Source: Allobosea sp039673065
Lineage (GTDB): Bacteria > Pseudomonadota > Alphaproteobacteria > Rhizobiales > Beijerinckiaceae
Length of the DNA: 64,000 bases
NCBI RefSeq assembly: GCF_039673065.1
Contig: NZ_JBDJKW010000004.1
Location: forward strand, 124,001 to 188,000
Reading direction: 5' to 3'
This document shows positions 57,820 through 64,000 of the stretch, in pieces. A model generated the notes under the pieces. It was not told the origin of the DNA. It made no database searches and was given only the letters and a program-made list of their open reading frames with translations. Position 1 is the stretch's first letter, and each line of letters opens with the position of its first letter. Position numbers and translations under genes: made by a program.

Positions 57820-60228
57820 ATGGCTGCCACGATTTCTGACACCACCATGGCGGGACGCGCCGGACGGCGTCGACGCTTCGCTTTTCTGGCCGGCACAATG
57901 CTGGCTCTCTGCGGTGTCGCGCACGCCTCGGCGCAAACCGCGGCCGCGGCTCAGCCTGCGAGCGAGGCCATCTCGATCCCCGCCGGTCCGCTGACGCCGG
58001 CTCTCAATCGTCTCGCCGCGCAGGCCGGCCTCCAGATCCTGTTCGATGCCGATCTCACGCGCGGCAAGACGACGCGCGGCGTTCGCGGGGCGCTTTCGCC
58101 GGCACAGGCACTCGATGCGCTCCTGGCCGGCACCGGCATCAGCGGACGCTTCGCCGGCAGCAACCAGGTCGTTCTGGCCGCCGCCGCCACGCCGATGGTC
58201 ACCGGCACGCTGCCGGACGGGACGATCTCGCTCGACGAGATCCGGATCTACGGCGCCCGTGATGCCGTCACGCTCGGCGACAGTTCGGCCAGCGTCGGCA
58301 TCGTGACGGCCAAGGAGATCGACTACGGCCAGATCCGGGATTTCCGCGATTCCTTCCGGCGCATGGCGAACGTCATGGATGCCGACTGGGTCAATGGCGG
58401 GTTCGTGCTGCGCGGCGTCAACTCCGAGGGCTTCGCCTCGGGCAACAACCCGATCGGCTCGCTCTATATCGACGGCGTGCTCCAGACGCAGGAGGGCACG
58501 CGGCGCGGCGCCCGCGCCCTGTGGGATGTCGAGCAGGTCGAGGTCTATCGCGGACCGCAGTCGACGCTCAGCGGCCGCGCGGCGATGGCGGGCGCGATCT
58601 ACATCAAGACCAAGGACCCGACCTTCAAGCGCGAATTCGAGGTCCAGGGCACGGTCGGCAACAACCGGCACACCGGCGCGGCCTTCATGGTCAACGCCCC
58701 GCTGCTCGAGAACCAGGTCGCGGCGCGCATTGCAGGGTCGTTCGAGCGCTTCCGCAGCGATCTGAACGCGCCGTCCTTCGTCGCCTTCCGGCGCTATGAC
58801 GAGTGGATGACCGACTCCAATTATGCGATCCGCGGCAAGCTGCTGATCACGCCGACCGGCCTGCCGGACACCAAGGCGATGCTGAGCTACTCCTTCGCCA
58901 AGGACGCGCCGCGCGAACGCGATATCGGCGGGCCGGGGATGGGGTTGCCCTGGCGCCAGAAGCGCTCGGATTTCTATCTGCCGATCTATACCGAGGTGCG
59001 CTCGACCCAGGTCCACAATGGCGGGCTCGAGATCACGCACGCCTTCTCGGATGCGCTGCGCTTCACCTCGCAGACCGGCATCACCCACGATTTCCACCAG
59101 CGCCCCTCGATCAATCTCGGGACCTTCGGGGAAACCAATGTCCTGCGTGGCGACCGGACCAGCACGCAGTTCACCCAGGAATTCCGCCTGAACTACGATC
59201 GCGGCCCCTGGAAATGGGTCGCCGGGGTCTATGGCAGCCATCTCGACTGGCGCAACTGGTATGATGGACGCGCCGGCACGACGACGCTCTCCCAGAAGGA
59301 CCGCAAGAAGACCTCGAACGCCGCCGCCTTCGGCGAGGTGACCTATGAGTTCGTGCCGAGCTGGAAAATCACGGCCGGCGCGCGCGTCGACTACACCGAG
59401 CAATCGGTCGAATACGCCTATCGGCGCGGCAATCTGCGGACGGGCGCGGCCGCGATCACGCGCTATTCCGGCAGCACCGACGAGTTGAATTTCCTGCCGA
59501 AGTTCGGCATCTCCAAGGAGTTCGACGAGCGGAATACCGCCGGCTTCGTCTATTCGCAGGGCTTCCGCAACGGCGGCATCGCCTATGACAATGTCAGGAT
59601 GTCGACCTATACCTATGATCCCGAGAAGTCGCACAATTTCGAGCTGTTCTACAAGGGACGCTGGCTCGACGACCGGCTGACGATCAACGCCAACGTCTTC
59701 CACACCCGGTTCCGGCGGCAGCAGGTCGACATCGAGGACTTCGTCAACCTCAACAACCTGATCGCCAATGCCGCGAATTCGCGCTCCTGGGGCTTCGAAT
59801 TCGAGCCGACCTTCCGCGTCACCGACCAACTCACGGCCTTCGCCTCGATCGGCTATCTCGACACCAAGTTCAATCGCAAGAGCCAGCACGGGCTGATCGA
59901 ACTCGCCGGCTATCCCTTCCCGGAGGCGCCGGAATGGAGCCTCGGCGTCGGCGGTCGCTACGAGTTCGGCAACGGCGTCTATATCGGGGCCGACGCCAAG
60001 TACACCTCGCGCTACATGGCCCGCTTCTCGGTCAACGCGCCGAACAGCTTCGTCGGCGACCGCACGATCGTGAACGCGCAAGCCGGCTACAAGCGCGAGA
60101 ACTGGGAGGTCAACGCCTTCGTCCAGAACCTGCTCGACGAGAAGTACCTGACCTATCTCGACGGCGACAGCATGGCGACGCTCGGCGCCCGCCGGAGCTT
60201 CGGCGTCACGCTGAAGGCGAAGTTCTGA
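57820..60228 (+). CDS. TonB-dependent siderophore receptor with N-terminal STN domain
   Basis: An 802-residue outer-membrane receptor. A signal peptide ends near residue 39 (AHASA). An STN (secretin/TonB short N-terminal) domain follows (SIPAGPLTPALNRLAAQAGL), then the plug (GFVLRGVNSEGF, VEVYRGPQSTLSGRAAMAGA) and a beta-barrel ending in the terminal Phe (TLKAKF). STN domains usually signal to a FecR/FecI pair, but neither is within the window. The ATG at 57820 follows GGGGG; a TTG at 57793 is possible. It imports a ferric siderophore or heme-like ligand. Confidence 0.93.
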   Translation: MAATISDTTMAGRAGRRRRFAFLAGTMLALCGVAHASAQTAAAAQPASEAISIPAGPLTPALNRLAAQAGLQILFDADLTRGKTTRGVRGALSPAQALDALLAGTGISGRFAGSNQVVLAAAATPMVTGTLPDGTISLDEIRIYGARDAVTLGDSSASVGIVTAKEIDYGQIRDFRDSFRRMANVMDADWVNGGFVLRGVNSEGFASGNNPIGSLYIDGVLQTQEGTRRGARALWDVEQVEVYRGPQSTLSGRAAMAGAIYIKTKDPTFKREFEVQGTVGNNRHTGAAFMVNAPLLENQVAARIAGSFERFRSDLNAPSFVAFRRYDEWMTDSNYAIRGKLLITPTGLPDTKAMLSYSFAKDAPRERDIGGPGMGLPWRQKRSDFYLPIYTEVRSTQVHNGGLEITHAFSDALRFTSQTGITHDFHQRPSINLGTFGETNVLRGDRTSTQFTQEFRLNYDRGPWKWVAGVYGSHLDWRNWYDGRAGTTTLSQKDRKKTSNAAAFGEVTYEFVPSWKITAGARVDYTEQSVEYAYRRGNLRTGAAAITRYSGSTDELNFLPKFGISKEFDERNTAGFVYSQGFRNGGIAYDNVRMSTYTYDPEKSHNFELFYKGRWLDDRLTINANVFHTRFRRQQVDIEDFVNLNNLIANAANSRSWGFEFEPTFRVTDQLTAFASIGYLDTKFNRKSQHGLIELAGYPFPEAPEWSLGVGGRYEFGNGVYIGADAKYTSRYMARFSVNAPNSFVGDRTIVNAQAGYKRENWEVNAFVQNLLDEKYLTYLDGDSMATLGARRSFGVTLKAKF

Positions 60229-60237
60229 GCGTGGGGG

Positions 60238-60266
60238 GCGGAAGGCCGGTCGAACCGGCTTTCCGC
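60238..60266 (+). terminator. Hairpin between the receptor and binding-protein genes
   Basis: GCGGAAGGCCGGT (60238-60250) pairs with ACCGGCTTTCCGC (60254-60266), with one G-T pair and a 3-nt loop. No T-run follows, so it may damp rather than stop transcription into the ABC genes. Confidence 0.45.
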
Positions 60267-60293
60267 CTTCGCAGGCCCGGACACGGCACCGAC

Positions 60294-61214
60294 ATGCATC
60301 GCTTCCTGCTCGCGCTTCTTCTCTGCGCTTCCGCGGCCTCCACGGCCGTGGCGGCTTGCGAGGGGCGTATGGTCTCGCCGGGCCCCTCGCAGCCCGGCAT
60401 CTGCATTCCGGCTGCGCCGAAACGCATCGTGGCGCTCGATCCGGCGTTGACCATGGGCATCCTGCAGGAGCTCGGCGCGCCGGTCGTGGGGGCGCCGGTA
60501 ACGGCCATCCAGGAGCCGCTGGTGCGCGATGCCGCGCGGCAATCCTCGGTCGTCGATGTCGGCCACCCGCTGCAACCGAGCATCGAACGCATCATCGCCT
60601 TGAAGCCGGACCTGATCATCGGCAGCGCGGATATGCATGGGCGTCTCCGCGACAGCGCTTCCCGGATCGCGCCGACGCTGCTGATCGAACAGATGGACTG
60701 GAAGCGGCAGTATCGCCTCCTGGCGGAGATCACGGGCCACAGCGACAAGGCTCAGGCCGCTCTCGACGCCTATGAAACACGCGTCGCGGCGCTCAGGGCG
60801 CGCCTGCCGGCGACACCGGTCTCCGTTGTCCGGGTCAGGCCGGGCGGTTTCCATGTCTATCTGGACGGGCCCGCGGCCTATGCGCCCTATGCCGTGCTGC
60901 GGGATGCGGGCGTGAAGCGGACCGCTTACGAGACCACCGCGGACGGTGCGGTGCTCAAGCGACCGGACTGGGAGGAGATCGCGGCCCTCACAGGCGATGT
61001 CCTGCTCTATGTCGTGGTGAGCGGTTTCGACCCTGCGCCCGACGACGCGCTCGCGGCTTCGACCGTCGCGAACCCGTTGTGGACGATGCTGCCTGCGGTC
61101 CGATCCGGACGCGCCTATCGCGTGGACCGCGCGACCTGGATGGGATTTCACGGCATCGCCTCGGCGCATCGAGTCCTGGACGACGTCGAGCGCTTCGTCC
61201 TGAAGGCGCCATGA
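60294..61214 (+). CDS. Iron-siderophore ABC transporter substrate-binding protein (FecB-like)
   Basis: A 306-residue periplasmic binding protein of the BtuF/FecB fold. A signal peptide ends near residue 21; VAAC at 19-22 could be a lipobox. Family blocks are PKRIVALDPALTMGILQELG, IIALKPDLIIGSADMHGR and VRSGRAYRVDRATW. It hands the ferric ligand to the permeases encoded next; the stop overlaps the first permease by 4 nt. Confidence 0.9.
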   Translation: MHRFLLALLLCASAASTAVAACEGRMVSPGPSQPGICIPAAPKRIVALDPALTMGILQELGAPVVGAPVTAIQEPLVRDAARQSSVVDVGHPLQPSIERIIALKPDLIIGSADMHGRLRDSASRIAPTLLIEQMDWKRQYRLLAEITGHSDKAQAALDAYETRVAALRARLPATPVSVVRVRPGGFHVYLDGPAAYAPYAVLRDAGVKRTAYETTADGAVLKRPDWEEIAALTGDVLLYVVVSGFDPAPDDALAASTVANPLWTMLPAVRSGRAYRVDRATWMGFHGIASAHRVLDDVERFVLKAP

Positions 61215-62260
61215 GCGCGAGCCGGATCATCGCCGGCTCCGATCCTGCTCCGCCTGCGCCCGCTGGGCACAAGGGCAGGGTCGTCGGCCTGATCGTGCTC
61301 GGTTGTCTTCTGATGCTCGTCGCGGCCTGGTCGGTCATGCTGGGCACCGCACGGCTTTCAGTGTCGCAGGTCCTCGGCGCCGTCTTCGCCTTCGACGGCT
61401 CGCGCGAGCACATCGTGATCGCATCGCTCCGCCTGCCGCGCCTGCTGGCCGGGCTGCTGGCGGGCGCGGGATTGGCCGTCGCGGGCGCGATCATGCAGGC
61501 GATCACGGGTAATCCGCTGGCGTCGCCCGGGCTGCTCGGCATCAATGCCGGCGCCGCCTTCGCCGTGGTCGTCGCGATCGCCGTCTTCGGCGCAGGGTCT
61601 GGCGACATCCATGTCTGGCACGCCTTCGCAGGCGCGGTCGCGGCGGCCGTCACCGTCCAGGCGCTTGGCTCGGCGGGGCGGTCCGGCGGCTCACCGCTCC
61701 GGCTGGTGCTCGCGGGTGCGGTGCTCGCCGGGTTCCTGACCTCGCTGACCACCGCAATCCTGATCTTCGACCAGGGCACGCTCGACGCGGTGCGACTGTG
61801 GACGGCCGGCACGCTCTCGGGCCGGTCCATGGCCCAGGTCGCGGCCGTCGCGCCCTATGTCCTGACGGGTCTGGTCGCCGCGCTCGCCCTGCGTCGCCAT
61901 GTGACGACGCTGAGCCTGGGCCCCGACGTGGCGCGCTCCCTCGGCCAGAGCCTGCCGGTCTGGCGCGGCCTGGCCATCGCGATCGTCATCCTGCTCGCCG
62001 GCGGGTCTGTGGCGCTTGCCGGCCCGATCGGTTTCGTCGGGCTGGTCGTGCCGCACCTGGCCCGCTTCTGCGTCGGCGTCGACTATCGCTGGATCATTCC
62101 CTTCAGCGCGCTCGGCGGCTCGCTGCTGCTGATCGTGGCCGATACTGCCGGGCGCGTGCTCCTCGGCAGCCAGAGCTTTCCGGCCGGCGTGACCATGGCC
62201 CTGATCGGCGGGCCGTTCTTCGTCTGGCTGGCGCGCTATCGTGTGGGCGATCGCCGATGA
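61211..62260 (+). CDS. FecCD-family iron-siderophore ABC transporter permease
   Basis: A 349-residue membrane protein with about 9-10 helices. FecCD landmarks: RLPRLLAGLLAGAGLAVAGA, NPLASPGLLGINAGAAFAVV, LAGPIGFVGLVVPHLARF and PAGVTMALIGGPFFVWL. It pairs with the next permease. Overlaps at both ends (ATGA) mark one operon. Confidence 0.93.
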   Translation: MSASRIIAGSDPAPPAPAGHKGRVVGLIVLGCLLMLVAAWSVMLGTARLSVSQVLGAVFAFDGSREHIVIASLRLPRLLAGLLAGAGLAVAGAIMQAITGNPLASPGLLGINAGAAFAVVVAIAVFGAGSGDIHVWHAFAGAVAAAVTVQALGSAGRSGGSPLRLVLAGAVLAGFLTSLTTAILIFDQGTLDAVRLWTAGTLSGRSMAQVAAVAPYVLTGLVAALALRRHVTTLSLGPDVARSLGQSLPVWRGLAIAIVILLAGGSVALAGPIGFVGLVVPHLARFCVGVDYRWIIPFSALGGSLLLIVADTAGRVLLGSQSFPAGVTMALIGGPFFVWLARYRVGDRR

Positions 62261-63243
62261 TGCGGATCGTGCCGCTCCTGCTCGTCACGCTTGTCGGCTT
62301 GTGCTTCGCCAGCCTCGCGCTTGGCGACATCACCATTCCCGCGCGCAAGCTGGCCCTCGCCATCGCCAACCCGGACGCTGCATCGCCGGACACGCGCATG
62401 ATCCTGCTCGAGCTGCGCCTGCCGCGAGCGCTGCTGGCGCTCCTCGTCGGCATGGCGCTGGCGGTCGCCGGGACGATCGCGCAGGCGGTGATGCGCAATC
62501 CCCTGGCCGAGCCCGGCATCCTGGGGATCAACGCGGGTGCTGCGCTCGCGGCGACGCTGCTGATCGTGGCGCTGCCCGCCGCGCCCGCCGCGCTGCTGCC
62601 CTGGGCGAGCTTCGCGGGCGCCGCTGCGATGGCGAGCGCGATCTACGCCCTGTCATGGCGCGGCGGCACCTCGTCGTTGCGCATCATCCTGATCGGCATC
62701 GGCCTGAGTTCGCTGACCGGGGCGGCCACCACGCTGCTCACCGCTTTCGGCGAGATTCGCGACGTGCAGCGCGCCATGATCTGGCTTGCCGGCAGCGTCT
62801 ACGATGCCGACTGGAGCAAGGTGCGGCTTCTCGCCCTCTGGCTGCCCGGCCCGCTGGTGCTGGCCTGGCTCGGTGCCCGCGAGCTCGACCTCGTCCGTTT
62901 TCGCGACGATGCGGCGCGCAGCCTCGGCCAGCGCGTCAACCTCATCCGCGCCCTGGCGATCCTGCTGTGCACGCTGATCTCCGGAGCGGCTGTCGCCGCG
63001 GCCGGCCTGATCGGCTTCGTCGGCCTGATCGCGCCCCATCTGGCGCGGCGCCTGGTCGGCCCGGCTCATGCCCGGCTGATCCCCGTCGCCGCGTTGACGG
63101 GCGGCGCGATGGTGATGGCGGCCGACCTGCTCGGGCGCACCGTCATCGCTCCCGCCCAGCTTCCGGCCGGGCTCGTCACGGCGCTGATCGGCGCGCCCTT
63201 CCTCGGCTATCTCCTATGGGGGCGGCGCCATGTCCCGGCCTGA
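62257..63243 (+). CDS. FecCD-family iron-siderophore ABC transporter permease
   Basis: A 328-residue FecCD permease with the same ordered motifs: LRLPRALLALLVGMALAVAG, NPLAEPGILGINAGAALAAT, GLIGFVGLIAPHLARRLVG and PAGLVTALIGAPFLGYLLW. Starts within the stop of the first permease and ends 14 nt inside the ATPase gene. Confidence 0.93.
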   Translation: MMRIVPLLLVTLVGLCFASLALGDITIPARKLALAIANPDAASPDTRMILLELRLPRALLALLVGMALAVAGTIAQAVMRNPLAEPGILGINAGAALAATLLIVALPAAPAALLPWASFAGAAAMASAIYALSWRGGTSSLRIILIGIGLSSLTGAATTLLTAFGEIRDVQRAMIWLAGSVYDADWSKVRLLALWLPGPLVLAWLGARELDLVRFRDDAARSLGQRVNLIRALAILLCTLISGAAVAAAGLIGFVGLIAPHLARRLVGPAHARLIPVAALTGGAMVMAADLLGRTVIAPAQLPAGLVTALIGAPFLGYLLWGRRHVPA

Positions 63244-64000
63244 CCTGACACTGCCGCCGCCTTCGCTCGCCGCCGAGCGAGTGTCGCTCACTTACGGCGG
63301 GACGACGATCGTCGCGGGGCTCGACCTCGCCGTGCCGGAGCGCGCCTTCACCGCGCTGCTCGGCCCGAACGGCAGCGGCAAGTCCACGGTCCTGCGGGCG
63401 CTGGCCGGGCTGCTGGCGCCGCAGAAAGGCGCGATCCTTCTGGACGGGCGCTCCATCGCCGAACGCCCGGTGAAAGAGACCGCGCGGCGCATCGGCATCC
63501 TGCCGCAGGGGCCGGCCGCGCCCGAAGGGCTGACGGTGCTCGAGCTCGTCCGGCAGGGGCGTTACCCGCATCGCTCCCTGTTCGGGCGCTGGTCCCGCGC
63601 CGACGAGGATGCCTGCGCGCAGGCCCTGCGGCTGACCAGCCTGGACGCCCTGCGCGACCGCCCGCTGGACAGCCTGTCGGGCGGCCAGCTCCAGCGCGCC
63701 TGGATCGCCATGGCGCTGGCGCAGGAGACCGGCATCCTGCTGCTCGACGAGCCGACGACCTTCCTCGACCTCGCCCACCAGATCGAGCTCATGGAGCTGA
63801 TCGCTTCGCTCGTCGAGGAGCGTGGCACGACCGTCGTCGCCGTCCTCCACGATCTCAACCAGGCGGCGCGCTATGCCGACCAGATGGTGTTCCTCAAGGC
63901 TGGCGAGATCGCAGCGGCCGGCGAGCCGGACAGGGTGGTCACGGCGCCTCTGGTCGAGCAGGTGTTCGGCGTCGCGGCCAGCATCGTGCCTGATCCTGTC
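63230..64000 (+). CDS. Iron-siderophore ABC transporter ATP-binding protein, C-terminus beyond window
   Basis: The first 257 residues of a FecE/FepC-type ATPase cut by the right edge. Walker A GPNGSGKST, the signature LSGGQLQRAWIAMALAQ, Walker B ILLLDEPTTFLDLAHQ and the switch His in VAVLHDLNQAARY are complete; RQGRYPHRSLFGRW is the siderophore-subfamily block after the Q-loop. Family members are about 255-270 aa, so few residues are missing. Confidence 0.93.
   Translation, partial: MSRPDLTLPPPSLAAERVSLTYGGTTIVAGLDLAVPERAFTALLGPNGSGKSTVLRALAGLLAPQKGAILLDGRSIAERPVKETARRIGILPQGPAAPEGLTVLELVRQGRYPHRSLFGRWSRADEDACAQALRLTSLDALRDRPLDSLSGGQLQRAWIAMALAQETGILLLDEPTTFLDLAHQIELMELIASLVEERGTTVVAVLHDLNQAARYADQMVFLKAGEIAAAGEPDRVVTAPLVEQVFGVAASIVPDPV

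Noticed and set aside
57406..60081. An 891-codon open frame on the minus strand opposite the TonB-dependent receptor
   Set aside because: It is the complement of a well-supported receptor; the translation is Arg/Asp/Gly-rich with no domain, and such open antisense frames are common at this GC content.
1..64000. tRNA, rRNA or riboswitch genes
   Set aside because: No cloverleaf with a T-loop GTTCGAATC-type signature and no rRNA or known riboswitch core was recognised by eye; a covariance-model scan would be needed to exclude small RNAs.

Overview
This is a high-GC chromosomal window with codon usage and gene families typical of an alphaproteobacterium of the order Hyphomicrobiales (Rhizobiales). 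The mix of a thiosulfate-oxidising Sox system, periplasmic nitrate reductase, NnrS/pseudoazurin genes and organic-acid and amino-acid transport genes fits Bosea-like or Bradyrhizobium-like soil bacteria. This placement is inference from gene content; there is no rRNA or tRNA in the window.

Layout. 1-2.5 kb: a CoA-transferase cut by the left edge and a UbiB-family kinase. 2.5-11.9 kb: nitrogen-oxide respiration, with pseudoazurin, NnrS, a three-gene membrane/DUF2249/DUF59 operon, a Crp/Fnr regulator and napEDABC. Three FNR/NnrR-type 14-bp boxes sit in front of these units. 12-20.5 kb: amino-acid handling, with an Lrp regulator, a class III aminotransferase, a GNAT, an M20 deacetylase, and a unit holding a thiazoline-carboxylate hydrolase, a cysteine hydrolase and an ABC binding protein, divergent from a LysR regulator. 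20.7-32.8 kb: a Sox cluster (soxYZBCDEF-cyt c on the minus strand, soxAX-MBL on the plus strand, soxSRT and soxW) for periplasmic thiosulfate oxidation. 33-35.6 kb: an Lrp regulator divergent from an aminotransferase, then a lipocalin.

35.8-44.8 kb is a catabolic island: a TRAP transporter whose binding protein lies about 5 kb from its membrane subunits, a 2-hydroxyacid dehydrogenase, an iron-type alcohol dehydrogenase, an SDR, a DUF1330 protein and an IclR regulator. Four copies of a 15-bp near-palindrome built on TGG-N9-CCA lie upstream of its units and probably define one IclR regulon.

45.0-56.6 kb lies between two IS91-family remnants that share a 78-bp segment in inverted orientation. 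It holds a hipBA toxin-antitoxin pair with four operator half-sites, a decayed fhuB fragment, and an amino-acid uptake/catabolism operon (HAD, ABC transporter, PLP lyase, aminotransferase) plus an aspartate-dehydrogenase-like gene, all near a GntR regulator and repeated TCGCTAA sites. This operon carries an in-frame amber codon in the binding-protein signal peptide and a 3' frameshift in the lyase. 56.7-64 kb: a siderophore uptake locus (FhuF-like reductase lacking its fourth cluster cysteine, TonB-dependent receptor, binding protein, two permeases, ATPase cut by the right edge).
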